From the NCBI GenBank assembly GCA_963693315.1, contig OY856188.1:155824730-155888729 (forward strand): a stretch of 64,000 bases of DNA. Direction: 5' to 3'. The notes beneath the pieces are model-generated. The model ran no database searches and was not told the origin of the DNA. It worked only from the letters and a program-made list of their open reading frames with translations. This DNA comes from Diogma glabrata. Its lineage: Eukaryota; Arthropoda; Insecta; Diptera; Cylindrotomidae. The translations under genes were made by a program, and so were the position numbers. Position 1 is the stretch's first letter. Each line of letters opens with the position of its first letter. Below are positions 1 through 11,651 of the stretch, piece by piece.

Positions 1-2360
1 GCTGGGCGTACCTAGACTTTTTAAAATTCATCGTAGAATGGGATTTTTCAGAATTTCTTCCGAATCTTACGGTCGCACTAAAGTTATTTATGACTATTTG
101 CGTATTAGTGGCTTCTTGTGAGAGGAGTCTCAGCAATTTAAAATTAAATAAAAATTACTTGCGGCCAACAGTGACCCAATGTAGCTTATTAATAATATTG
201 CTCATTTGTATTAATTAAAAAAAATTATAAATTACGTTTATCGGCTTTTTATTATTATTGACAGTTTTTATTTTTGGGGTGACACCACAATATCCGCCCC
301 GGGTGCCACCCATGCTAGCTACGCAACTGCATCCAAGACAACAGCGCCGTTTGAACTCTTTGCAAAACTCATCAGTCCAATATCAGTCAGCAAAGCTTGC
401 TCTCGTCTATTATACAGCAGTACTCTCTTCAAATCTGTTTGTAATCACACGTATACTTTATAATAACGACTACAAATAACGTAAGGCTTTTGACGAAAGG
501 TTAAAAAATTGTATTTTCAAAAGTTTTCGTTATAAGATAGAATGGTGATTATTTTTACTTTACTCCTTTACTCCACCCCTCCTTACTTGAGTATGTTGAA
601 TTCAATCTGTAAAAGCTTGACAGAAACAAAACAAATTTAATTTGAAAATGAATCTTTTAAACTTAAACAAACTAGATTTGCTAATAAGACAATTATTTGT
701 TTGAATAAATATTAATTATTGTTGTTAATTTTTTTTTCAAACAAAATGTGTTGTGTAGTAGGAATTGCAATTTGGCTTAATCGAGTAAATTGCTGTAGCA
801 ATTGATTGTAGCCAAAATCATCAAAAATAGAGCCAAAATAATAGAAATAGCAATTTTTTGACATTTAAAAAATTGAAACGCGAAACAAATAGTTTATATA
901 AATGGTTGCATTTGCCATGTCCATATTCATCTCTGTTAGTTGTGTTTGTTTTATTTAACGATTCATTCATTCTTCAAATCAAAGTTTTACTTTTTTTTTG
1001 TATAAAGCAAATTTACGTTGGAATTGTTTTTGTTCCATTGATCGTTAATTTTAGTATATATGAATCAAATCAAAACAAATTATATATATTTATTTGTAAA
1101 TTTCTGTAGCATAAGTTGTAAATAAAAGAAACCTCATTTTGTTGATAAAGCACAAATGATTTAAACTTTTTAAAATATTAATAACATAAAAATTTAAGTA
1201 AAAATGTTTTCCAATAAAATTTGTTGATTAGAATTCTGAGATCCTGTAAATTAATTAAGATTTAAAAAATGTTTATAATTTTTGATTAAAAATATGTTTA
1301 TAAATTTGTTTAAAATAAAAAGTAAGTAAAAGATTAGCAAAACAAAGTGAATTAAAATACAAAAATTTAAAGTTGACCAATACAGCAAGAGTGTGCAATA
1401 ATCTTACAGTCCAATCATTAATGCGACGTTTAAAATTCAAATGAACTCGATTTTCAAAAAAGTTCACAGCATATTACATCTAACAAAAAAGACAAGTATT
1501 ACCATCTATCAATCAGGATTACCAATTTATTGCAGTTTGGGAAATGGTAAAGAAAATTTTAGTTGGAGAAAAATTTTGGAGATAATTATTTTGGGATGCT
1601 ATAAGAACAAGAAAATCTACAAATCTTTCTATTGAGTTTTGGTGGTCAGAGATCAAATCAAAAAATTCCAGCTCCAGTCACAATTTTTCACAAATTTAAG
1701 TCAAGACAATTTTTGGGAAATCAAGAACGAGGCAATTAATATATTGGTCTCTATGCAAGAATCCTTTGAACAACATAAAGATATATTAATTATTCTATTT
1801 ATTATTTATGTTCAGTTATTTTAAAAAAAACAAAGTTTTGCTTTTCCTAAAAATTAATGTTGATAATTTTCATTATTTTTTTATCTCAATTTAATTTAAA
1901 TTCAATAAATTAAATGTGACTCTTGATAATTAATCTTTATTGTGTTTTGTGTTGTGTTTGAGGTTTTTGTTTGCTTAGTTTAGGAATTTTTTTGAGTTAA
2001 TGAGAAAACATTAAAAACTGCCTCATGATATACAAAAGTCCCGTTTCACCCAAATTTAAGCGCTAAGCGCGAAAGGACATTTCTATTTGGCATTCCATGT
2101 CCAGATTCCATAACCAGAAAAAGTATTTAACTTCAAAATTAACTTAATAATAGTAGTTTTGGGTTTAAGGAAAAATATTGTTTTTGTGAAACTTTTTGTG
2201 TTGTTACGTATTAATATTTAATGTTAAATGTTTTAAGTTGTGATAATTATAGTGAATTAAATGAGAATTTAAAGTGATTAAGAAATACAACAACTGTGCT
2301 TTAACCATTTAGCCGATGTGGTATTGTTACAGTAACTGTTTTTTGTTTAAAGATAAATAG
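1..2360. other. AT-rich non-coding DNA, nothing recognised
   Basis: No protein family, RNA gene or terminal repeat could be recognised here. Short open frames exist (for example 258-479 and 1441-1824), but they have no motif and their composition is that of random AT-rich DNA. The stretch 1441-1830 has less simple composition and could be an old coding relic. No family could be assigned to it. Confidence 0.6.
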
Positions 2361-3512
2361 ATATCGTCGCTTTAATAATGAAATAACGTATACCATATAT
2401 ACGTTGTTATTATATAATGGGTGCGCTGCATTCCCCATAAGGATGTCTATAAAGTGGCATTTTAACATTTTTCTATTTTTTTATAACTGGGGGTGAAAAT
2501 TAATATATTGTTAATTAACGTACATGCAAATTTGAATTTGGTTAAATATTGAAACAGCGTAAATGCATGTACGATATTTCAATTCCTACAGAATAATAAC
2601 TTGGGTAAAATCAGTGTCGTATACTTTACATACATTACGATCGCCACACTCAGAGAATTCTGTTATTAAAAACTATCAAAATAGCCATTAGATTAATAAT
2701 TTGGTGATTATTATACAGCTAATCACAACTTGTGATTATTTTCACTAATTTCGTAATAACAGGCATTATTAAACTAAAATTATTTGTTCGTAATATTTAC
2801 TAACACAAAAAAATTAAATTTTAAATCTAAAAACGATAGCTTTTATATTTATAAAAATTCTTATTGGAATAATAACATAATGGATTACATTTATATTAGG
2901 TATCCATTGGATAAATGACATATATTATTATAATAATAAAGTTGTTTTTAAAATAATATTAGGTTATCAGATTAATAATACAATCTAATTAGATTAATAA
3001 TAGGTTCTTATTAAATCAATAATAAGATGTTATTAAATTAATAATGAAACTTATTAAATTAATAATGGAACTTATATTTTACACTTTTTAAATAAAAGAG
3101 AGCATAAATTTTTTATTAACGATTTTATTTATTTCAATTATTTTCATTTAATCTATTTATATTTCACAGTTTTAATTCTAAAATAATTAATTCATAATTT
3201 TGCTTTAAAGTATTTTTAAATTTATATGTGACAAAAATTAAAAGAACAAAAGGAGTCTATGTGCGTATATAAAATAAAAAATATAGTAATATTTACTATA
3301 TTTTACTATATTTTTTATTAATTAAAAAATAAATTTACATAGATAAACTAATAATATATATTATTGATTTGAATTTAACAAATCAATCAACAAATTGACC
3401 GAATAATATGCTCTTTCTTTATCGCCTTTCAATGTCTAAAAATGCTTTTGGATAAAATTCCAAAATTGGTTGCTGATTGCGGATATTTTAAGTTGAATAA
3501 ATAATAGTATAT

Positions 3513-3629
3513 TTTCCTACAAGAGATGAAAACATTGTTTTTTCGTGAGTAAACATATGTTCACGAGACGCGCTAGCGTCGAGTGAGACATGTTTACGAA
3601 CGAAAAACGTTTTTATCTCGCGTAGGAAA
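3513..3629. repeat. Fold-back palindrome of about 117 bp
   Basis: TTTCCTAC at the left and GTAGGAAA at the right bound two imperfect arms of about 47 and 41 bp. At the tip is the perfect 14-bp palindrome GACGCGCTAGCGTC (3567-3580). The arms share words such as GATGAAAACATTG / CGTTTTTATC. It looks like a small hairpin MITE. No open frame. Confidence 0.7.
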
Positions 3630-4110
3630 TGCAATTTTTTCTATGATATTATATATATAATCGATATTTACTATAAATTATAAAGTTATAAATCGACTAC
3701 AAAACATTCAAAATTCATATTCTATTTTTTCATGGTTACGTTGTTTAAAGTACTTTATAAAATTATATGAAAAACCATAGCAACTATAATTTGTTATTCT
3801 TTTTCACTAGTGAATTGACTTTTCGCATAGAAAAAATATTTTGAAGCACACATCAATTACTTTATCCACGACTAAAGAATATATGCTTTCCATGCGTATG
3901 TCTTCCATTGTAATTGTATTCATTCCACAACTAGTGAATTTAATTAAAATTCTTTAACAGCTCTATAGTTTATTAAATATTCCCCTAACAAATTAAACAT
4001 CAAACTTGTTTTGTTTTTCGCTATCTTTGATGTTTTTATTTCAATATGGCGATACAAATTTTTGCATGAAAACTGGAAATTAAACGAAATATTTTACAGT
4101 CGTGGATAAA

Positions 4111-4245
4111 ATAGCATCTTGTATTTGCTTGGAATGATGGCAATTCTTCACTCGGAGGATTCCCTCCACTCGCTACGCTCGTTTTGGGAAACTTCATCCT
4201 CGAGAAGAATTGCCTTCATTCTAAGCTCATACAAGAATCTACTAT
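4111..4245. repeat. Fold-back palindrome of about 135 bp
   Basis: The arm ATAGCATCTTGTATTTGC...GGCAATTCTTC (4111-4149) pairs imperfectly with GAAGAATTGCC...ACAAGAATCTACTAT (4204-4245). The loop is GC-richer than its surroundings and contains CTCGCTACGCTCG. Another inverted word pair (TTTATCCACGACT near 3860 and AGTCGTGGATAAA near 4098) lies just upstream. Probably a hairpin-type non-autonomous element. Confidence 0.65.
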
Positions 4246-5583
4246 TCCATGTTGTATAAACTTCATACCGTACATTATCAAAGCATACTAGTTGGCTTTA
4301 TTATAGACCCACTAATTAACAAAAGAGGCTGAATTGGTAATTTTTTATCGAAATACTTTTGTAACATCTCTTCATCAAAACTGTTTTAAGAATATCGAAC
4401 AGTGTATTTCTTATAAATTTTATGCTATAAAGTTTTGTTGGTTTGACGGAGTATCCTGTGCAGTAAATACATAGTTGATAGCAGAATATCATCTAAATAA
4501 TAAAAAACAGAAAAATATTACATTATTACAGAATCTAACATTGAATAGGTTTAATTGTTTTCACTCAAAAAAATTACAAATGACATGTCCAAAAACAACG
4601 TTTTAGCTTATAGCCGGGTATTCAAATACATCAGAAACAGAAACAGAATTTCAATCAAATTTGACAGCAAAAAATTCTGTTGCTGTAAAATTTGAATAGA
4701 ATTCTGCTTCTGTTGTATGTGATTTTCAAGTTTTTGGAGCCAAAAAACAAATTTAAAAAACTTACTTTCTGTCATATTCTCTGTATTGCGAAGTTCTTCA
4801 ACCATCTCTCTTATAGTCTGGGAGCCCGCCGACATAAACAGCAACTCATAAATACTCTTCTATAATTTTTTGTGTGGCTTAATTACGCCTAGTCTACCAC
4901 TTTTTTTTCTCTATCATAATTTTCTTAGTCGCGGCTTTTTCTCTCCAGCAATTTTTAAACTTGTCAATACCGTATTAAGCTAAAAATTTATAGATACTAT
5001 ATTTTTAAAAAATTTAATACCAAGAGAAATGCATGAATCGCGAGAGAAAAAACTTGTCCGACAAAAATTTCGGTACGTTAAGGGTGTCTACCGAGTGAAA
5101 CATGTAATAATAACAATTTTGAAAAATTTATGGATAACCACCTGATTTTCATAAAAAATGCTTCAAAAAGGTAAGTAAAATCACGTCCTTACATCGTCCG
5201 ACAAGACAGATTTACCAATTTTCCAGTCCGACAAGGGGACATTGACATTTTCACGGCGACCTAAAATTTATTCATAACCGTCGGACAGAAAGAAATTAAC
5301 ATATTATAGAGCAGAACTTACCGTGTATCACAAGTGGCGGACAAATATTTTGTGCCAAATCAATAGTCCGACAAAAAAACATCGATCGACAACATCATTT
5401 CAATACTTTCTTTTTTCCAAGTTCATAAATAATTTTAGTTTCATTAATTACAATAATAAATGGATGGTAAGGAATGTGAATAGTTAAAAATATGTATTAA
5501 ACTAATAATAGGAACTTTTATTAACAATTTCATTAAAAAAATAAAAAAGCATATATATGAAGAAGAGTGAAAAACATTTTTTT

Positions 5584-6329
5584 TTACTCTTCATCAGAGC
5601 CATCATCAGTTGAACTCTCTTCATCTGTGCTACTGTTATCGTTTGCCTCATCATCCTCGTTATAATCATCGAAATCTGGAAAATTATTGATTTTTAAAAG
5701 CTATAGTAAATGAAACATTAAATAGTGAAACGCATATTAACTCTTATCGACCAAATCTATCCGTTTTTTTCCGTTAACTTTAAGCACAGACAACTTTGTT
5801 ACTGATGCTTGGAAATATTTAATTATCCATAGGAGAGTATTTTCAAGAGTGCTCTTTCAGAATCTGGCCAACAAATTTCGAAAAAACCACCCCTTCCTAC
5901 CCTATTTTTTAATCTAAAAATTAAAAAGGTGATTTTTTGAGGTAATTTTCTCGATAAGAAATGAATTTTTAAAAAATTGAGAAAATCTGTGAGGAACTAT
6001 GAAAAACTGTTGAACGAAAATGAACAGAAAAAACTGAAAAATTATGAAAAAATGTGAAAATCTATGGAAAACTGTGGGGTAAAAATGAACAGATTGATCA
6101 AAAAGGGCTTACTGAAATTTATAATTTTCATACCTGTTAAATTTGAAGATATATCTTCAAATGAAGGACTTTGGGGACCTTTCATTATTATCAAACCAAT
6201 AATAATGATACTTAATGTTTTCAGGTTTGAGATTGGTGAGGCATCTCATATGTGCATTACACCAAACGCTGGATATGTAGAGATGGTTTTCTTAACTTGT
6301 TGCAGCAATTCTTCTTTTGATGGTGGCAT
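5584..6329 (-). pseudogene. Two-exon gene for a small protein with an acidic tail, one internal stop
   Basis: This is a minus-strand gene inside the 4814-7742 element; its function is not recognised. Exon 1 runs 6329 to 6134 from an ATG, begins MPPSKEELLQQVKK, and stays open except for one TGA in ...GVMHI*DASP... (a CGA arginine codon with a C-to-T change would explain it). It ends at a CAG|GTATGA donor at 6134/6133. The intron (6133-5676) ends in TTTTCCAG. Exon 2 (5675-5584) joins in phase, with the leftover G plus AT making an Asp codon, and encodes an almost purely acidic and Ser/Thr tail ending DDGSDEE-stop. The preserved phase across the junction supports real splicing. An in-frame stretch upstream of the ATG follows TTTGTCAG, so exon 1 may be internal and the true start further upstream. 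The acidic tail would suit a nuclear or chromatin-binding partner, but that is a guess. Confidence 0.6.
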
Positions 6330-6697
6330 ACTAGAAGCACACTGACAAAAACATGTCCTATTTCCAATCGAAATGCAATTGTCTCAACCCACCGTGCGGT
6401 CACATATGGCGAATCAAACTACTAAATTGCTTCAACAACTCTACAATTATGAATCGATGAAGTTGAGACAATCACACGAAATATTTATGAGAAAATAAAT
6501 TATAGTTCAATTAATCTCAAATAATTAAACTTTAAAATGAAAAATTCATGATATAAGGCCAAAGAAAATTTTTTTCAGAGACTGAAGGAAAGAAAAAGAA
6601 AATTTTATTCAACTACTGTTATATTGGATATAACACTTTATATTTTAAATAAACCTCATTCTGTTGTTAGGAAAATGTTATCGTGTAGTTGTTCCAA

Positions 6698-6928
6698 TCA
6701 CAGTGAAATTGTTTGCAAATAATTTTTTTTTGCATGAATAATCAACTGCCAACTTCGAGATGAGGTTGTCATGAACTTCAATTTTTTTTTCAGTGCATCT
6801 AATCCTTTCAATTTACTCTTGATTATTTTATCATCATGATTTTTATTTCTGAATGCCTTCTCGAAGAGTTCGAGTTGTCCTAGATTTACATCAATGAATA
6901 TAATTTGCAAACGAACTCTTCGATAATT
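6698..6928 (-). CDS. Possible upstream exon of the element gene, unknown function
   Basis: An open stretch on the minus strand follows a TTTTTAG acceptor-like site. It encodes a lysine-rich segment containing NLGQLELFEKAFRNKN and KGLDALKKKLKF, ending in a stop at 6698. It lies upstream of, and on the same strand as, the two-exon acidic gene within the same transposon. No family was recognised. A donor that would link it to the next exon was not found, so the connection is speculative. Confidence 0.3.
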   Translation of the reverse strand, partial: NYRRVRLQIIFIDVNLGQLELFEKAFRNKNHDDKIIKSKLKGLDALKKKLKFMTTSSRSWQLIIHAKKNYLQTISL

Positions 6929-7745
6929 CTAAAAACATATAAAAAAGATCAAAAGAGAATTTCATCAAAAAATTTGAAGCTTCATAAAATCTATAATTTC
7001 CATGCGTCGGACTGGAAAATCGGAGAATATATCGTGTCCGACAATTAAATAATTGGATTTTCTATACTTTTTCTTAGTAATCCTGTAAGAAACAGCTGGT
7101 TATGTGAAAGTATGCTGTATTTACGCTCGCAAACGCAAATACTGCAAACCTTCGCAGATTTTCAATTGAAAAATAACAATTTGTTCGATTTTTATGAAAA
7201 TGGTAATATTTTACTGTCGGACAACATGTTCACCTCGTTGTAGGCTTCATTTAACAGCAAAAAACCGAAAGCGGAAACTGTTATAAATAAATTTTAGGTC
7301 GCCGTGAAAATGTCAATGTCCGCTTGTCGGACTGGAAAATTGGTAAATCTGTCTTGTCGGACGATGTAAGGATGTGATTTTACATACCTTTTTGAAGCAT
7401 TTTTCATAAAAATCAGGTGGTTATCCATAAATTTTTCGAAATTGTTATTATTACATGTTTCACTCAGTAGACACCCTTAACGTACCGAAATTTTTGTCGG
7501 ACAAATTTTTTCTCTCGCGATTCATGAATTTCTCTTGGTATTAAATTTTTTAAAAATAGAGTATCTATAAATTTTTAACTTAGTACGGTATTGACAAGTT
7601 TAAAAATTACTGGAGAGAAAAAGCCGCGACTAAGAAAATTATTATAGAGAAAAAACTGGTAGACTAGGCGTAATTAAGCCACTCAAAAAATTATAGAAGA
7701 GTATTTATGAGTTGCTGTTTATGTCGGCGGGCTCCTAGACTATTA

Positions 7746-8300
7746 TCTTTTCATCTTTAATTTGTTTTTCAAAAATGGGCTAAGTTTTCTGAATAAATGG
7801 TTGGTAATTTACAACCAAAATCGCAGGCTTTCGGAAACATTGCTTTAAAATAAATGTCTATCTGAAAATTTTAAAAGGAATATTATTATAATTAATTATA
7901 ATTATTATATATATATATTATTATAATTATAATTAAAATGTTATTGAAATACACTAATATTTAATTATTCATTACCAGTTTATAACCAAGCGGTAATTTA
8001 AATTGCTTCCATTTGGTTAAAATTTCCGAAGTTGATTTTAATTTTGAAATGTCGCTGAGTCTAAGTTGTTTAGTCCTGTCCCATGCAGACTCAATTTTAG
8101 CCTAACTACTCTGTTCATCGAACAAAATTTCTACATGTTCTGTCTGATGAATCTGCTTCAGGAACTGAAAAACCAATTATTTTTACCACACCATAGACAG
8201 TACAAAAATTTACAAAGTTTCACATACCAAACGTTATCGTTTAATAAAATAATCTTACTTTTTCAATTTTCTTAACACTTTTAACTTGTCACAAAACCTT
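7746..8300. other. Interior of the outer element, no gene seen
   Basis: This is AT-rich DNA between the right target duplication of the 2.93-kb element and the TTAATAAY-rich right flank of the CACTCAGAG element. It contains a short ATATATAT-centred inverted stretch near 7890-7930. The small open frame at 8066-8275 has no recognisable feature. Confidence 0.5.
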
Positions 8301-9222
8301 TAAATATTTTTTAAAGTTGTTTATTCAGCGTCTGGATATAAACTGTGATTCTTACCAATATTTTATTAATCGTTATTAAAAATAATAACCTAAAGTTAGA
8401 TTAATATATACTATTATTAATTTAATAACCTACGTTTTGAAAGAAAAAACGTCGATGATTAATCTAATAAAATGGTTATTAAAATTAACTACAAAAATAA
8501 TAATTTATGTTTTTATTTTAATAGCTCTACGTTAATCACATAATTTTTTATTTGATTGTCTGAATTCATCATTTCAATAAGAATTGGTTATTAGTTTAAT
8601 CAACCGTTTTGATTTTTTAAATAATATTGACCGTACTTTTATTTTGATAAACATTTTTATTAAAATAATAACAAAAAGTATTAATCGAACGAATGTGGCA
8701 ATTACTTTAATAAAAATCGTTATTAGATTGATAAAATAACTTATTACACATTTTTAAAACGGGCGGTTATTAAATTTACTAACAAAATTCTCTGAGTGCA
8801 CACGAAATGGTAAATCTAAAATATTGTATACGCATCATTCATTACTACATGATATGCCGGTTCATATAAATAAAAAATTGTAAGAATATTATGCGTTAGT
8901 TCTAAATAATTAGTTTTAGGCTTAATCGTACTTCCATACAAAATGAAATAACGTATATGAAATATGAAATAACGTATAAGGTACCTAATTGACTTTTCAC
9001 CTCTTTTTAGGTAGAAAAGCCAGCAGGTACCAATGTGAAATTTTAATATGCTGTGGGGAAATTAGTCAAGATTAATTGGTAGACATTTTTTTTCCAATAT
9101 CTTCATTCATTCAATAGTGCTGCCGAGTTTATGAAAATCAGAAAATCGAAAAATCTTTAAACCCAATTATCTCGAAACTACACTTTTGCGAATACGCTGT
9201 TTCATTATTAAAGCGACGATAT

Positions 9223-9836
9223 AAACTTTAAATTTTATTATATCCACAAAATTGTTCCTGTTATTGTCAAAATTTCATTGCCCATTGTGTTTTATTTTGT
9301 CTAAAGTATAAGGTTAAGGTCCAGATTTACAACGAATTATCGCACAAAATGAATGGTATAACTACGAACCAATTCACTTGAGTGAAGAAGAACGTAAAAG
9401 TGAACTGCACGTATAAAAGGCATTGAAGGAATGTGCTCAGCACGCAGTGAAAAGGCTGAATTATCCAATGCGTTGTTGAAAGAGGATACAGAACTGAACA
9501 CTTTTCCGTTTTTTATTATAATTTATTTACAAGGGATTTTTCAATTCAAATTAACTTGATCAAATATCAATGTCATTAAAGCTCGTTAGCGTGTAAAGAA
9601 ATGAAGCTTATTTTATTTTACCGCCAACCACAAATGGCAACGAAAGTCATTCAACTTAAAATCGATTTTTAAAATTTTGTTCATTTTTCGGACAAAGTAA
9701 TTAAATATTGATTATTTTGTCTGAAAAACGAACTATTAATTCGTCCGAAAAACGAACGATTAATTATTAAACAATTAGTTACATCGATCAATGTTTAGAC
9801 GGTTGTTGTCACGAGTAAATGATCGTTTGACCGTTT
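9223..9836. other. Non-coding stretch with a small hairpin
   Basis: No gene is recognised. A hairpin at 9684-9728 pairs TTTTTCGGACAAAGTAAT with its near complement, and a CGTCCGAAAAACGAAC word follows. A short frame near 9360-9415 reads WYNYEPIHLSEEERKSEL but stops quickly and could not be assigned. Confidence 0.45.
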
Positions 9837-10215
9837 ATGTTGTGTAGAGATGGGTTTTCTAGATTTAAATATATTATCATATACAAAGTTAAAAATATTT
9901 TAGGAAGCACAAAAGATAAAATTGAGGAGTTGGGAAAATCAGGGATTTATGAATATAAATGTGGTGATTGTTCGAAGATTTATATTGGTCCAACAAAACG
10001 AACTTTTAAAACAAGGTTTTAGGAACATAAAAGCCATATTAGATTTAACTGGCTATAGATAATTATGTATTGCACAACATGATTTGACAAAATGTCATTT
10101 GGAAGTTTCTATAGAAAATGTTAAACTAATTAAAGAAGTTAATATATGTGCTTTCTAATTAGATGCTTTTTGAAATCTATTTTATTTAAAATCTATTTTA
10201 TTTATTTTGATGAAA
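9837..10215 (+). pseudogene. Penelope-like element C-terminus with GIY-YIG endonuclease, broken
   Basis: The translation contains ILGSTKDKIEEL followed by KSGIYEYKCGDCSKIYIG and TKRTFKTRF. This is the linker plus GIY-YIG domain found at the C-terminus of arthropod Penelope-like retroelements: GIY, then YIG about ten residues on, the arginine of KTRF, then EHKSHI. A stop falls at 10020 (TAG directly after KTRF). Further downstream, fragments in shifted frames still read SIENVKLIKEVN and DENKRGLN, the usual end of such proteins. The reverse transcriptase core is absent. This is a truncated, inactive copy. A related fragment lies on the minus strand at 44719-44985. Confidence 0.75.
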
Positions 10216-11435
10216 ATAAAAGAGGGCTAAACTTTTACAATTAAATATTGTAATATAATTTTCACGAAAAGTTCAAAAATAATTTATTTATTATTTATTA
10301 TTCAATTATTTATTTACTTACGTTGGATTTCTCCACTGTCATTAAACTCCTTTATTATGGAAATGCTTTTACATTAAATTTTGTGTGAATTCGTAGGATC
10401 GGGAATATTTGTATTCTAATTTACATAAGTAAAGTTACGAGTAAGTAAAGTTCTATATATATGAATGATCCTACTAGTAACTAGTTCTCAAAGTGCCACA
10501 AAACTATTTATATATAGAAAGTTCTATATGTTCTTTAAAGTTCTACATAAAAATAAATTTAATATAAATAAATAAAGTTCTATAAATAAGAAAATTACTA
10601 GTAACTGAGTTATTAATGTGCTAGAAAATTTTTTAAGTGTCTAGCCGACAAACAACAGCTATACAACATCTAAGAGTGATGCATCTTTCACAAACAATAC
10701 TATTAATCTTAAACTATGAAGTACCAAGATAATACTATGTAAAGTATGATTGAAAATGATTAATATTTACATACTGTTGATTTATGAATCAAAAAAATTA
10801 CATTGCTCTTATTTTTAAATTATGTTGCATATACAATATAACTACGTTTATGGAAAGTTTCAATTATAAAACCGAAAAACATGAGAATTACATATACCTC
10901 AAATCTCAACTGAACATATTTTACGAAACCAAAACAAATATGAAAGTTTAATTTTATATAAAAACATTTTTCATAAAAACCACGTTCAAACAATTTAAGA
11001 AAACACAATTAATCATTTTCGTAAATAAAAATTTCTTACAACCGATGTTCCATGAGAGTAGTTTTTGTTGTAACATTTAATCCTATTTTATGTTTATATA
11101 ATTTTAATTTGAAGAAAACAAACCCTTTTTTGGTTAACTTCGGAGTTCTGATAACAACAAATATTTAAAATTGCCTAGTAAAACTTTATTTGTAAAGTCG
11201 ATAAAATCAGGTTATATAAAAAATTAACAGATCCATTTCTCCATTTGCTTCATAAACATAACACCACTTAACCATAATTGATTTATTAATCTTACTTATT
11301 AAACGAGCAATAATTGTATATTTGTAAATTTTTTCTCGGAAACGGCGCTACAATTTTTTTTGAAAATTGGCATACTACCATTTTCTGGTGTGAAAAAATG
11401 ATCTAGATCGGTCACGACTTTGGCAATAGTATATT
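10216..11435. other. AT-rich non-coding DNA
   Basis: No coding family is visible. There is a weak direct similarity between 10472-10502 and 10607-10635 (both contain ACTAGTAACT followed by a GTGCYA word). There are also several AAAGTTCTATA words near 10446-10570. Nothing else is supported. Confidence 0.5.
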
Positions 11436-11519
11436 GTATATTAAGAGCAGAAAGTACCACATTGCTGCTCGTGCATGAAAATGCCAGAGCAGCAATGTTA
11501 CTTCCTGCTCAAAGTATAC
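11436..11519. repeat. 84-bp hairpin
   Basis: Two arms of about 33 bp, GTATATT...CACATTGCTGCTC and GAGCAGCAATGTTAC...GTATAC, pair with few mismatches around a 16-bp loop (GTGCATGAAAATGCCA, itself partly symmetric). It sits about 130 bp upstream of the start codon of the tyrosine-recombinase fragment. It could be a terminal hairpin of that element or an unrelated MITE. Confidence 0.7.
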
Positions 11520-11651
11520 ATACTATTTTTTTAACGACTACCGACAAATACGATTAAAGTTGCCAAGGAGACATTTATTTGTTGTTTAAAAAACGTATCG
11601 GACGTCAAGTTAAAATTAATAAATAATTTATACAGAGTTAAATAATTTAAA

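Larger units (their letters stand above)
5056..7502. repeat. Eleven scattered GTCCGAC / GTCGGAC motifs
   Basis: The 7-mer GTCCGAC or its complement occurs at 5056, 5196, 5226, 5280, 5366, 7006, 7036, 7216, 7326, 7356 and 7496. Many copies read TTGTCGGACAA or close to it. Some pair through the terminal inverted repeats, but 5366, 7006, 7036 and 7216 lie inside them. A longer form GTCGGACTGGAAAAT occurs at 7006 and 7326 as a direct repeat. CpG-containing 7-mers are rare in this AT-rich DNA, so the clustering is notable. A role as transposase-binding subterminal repeats is inferred. Confidence 0.75.
4814..7742. mobile_element. 2.93-kb DNA transposon with ~465-bp TIRs and TTA target duplication
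   Basis: The left arm (4814-5278) and right arm (7280-7742) are inverted copies, with scattered mismatches, over about 465 bp. The ends are TAGTCTGGGAGCCCGCC and, read inverted, TAGTCTAGGAGCCCGCC. TTA at 4811-4813 and TTA at 7743-7745 form an apparent 3-bp target duplication of the kind produced by PIF/Harbinger-type elements. That superfamily assignment is an inference, because no transposase was found. The interior carries a small two-exon minus-strand gene (5584-6329), a possible further exon (6698-6928) and repeated GTCCGAC words. Confidence 0.78.
2647..8798. mobile_element. DNA-transposon-like element with CACTCAGAGAATT termini
   Basis: The left end reads CACTCAGAGAATTCTGTTA. The right end is its inverted form with small changes (CACTCAGAGAATTTTGTTA on the minus strand). 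Inside each terminus, about 500 bp (2665-3130 and 8300-8780) is packed with short TTAATAAY/RTTATTAA words, as expected of degenerate subterminal repeats. No transposase was found. The interior holds two hairpins and the whole 4814-7742 element. A target duplication is not clear; CA flanks both ends, but this is too short to trust. Confidence 0.6.
2361..9222. repeat. Outermost inverted pair of a nested set
   Basis: The sequence ATCGTCGCTTTAATAATG, part of a 23-bp perfect match, occurs at 2361-2383 and as its reverse complement at 9200-9222. The match continues imperfectly for about 8 bp inward. The pair encloses two further inverted-repeat elements. The flanks between this pair and the next one (2384-2646 and 8799-9199) show no other extended symmetry. 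It may be the terminal repeat of an old DNA transposon interrupted by later insertions. A target duplication was not identified. Confidence 0.55.

Noticed and set aside
1441..1824. Possible hAT-like reading near 1500-1700
   Set aside because: Some words looked suggestive, but no diagnostic motif could be aligned with confidence.
2041..2110. GGCATTCCATGTCC near 2087 as another TATATGGG-type terminus
   Set aside because: Only the CATTCCATGTC core matches; the TATATGGG edge is missing and no partner end was found.
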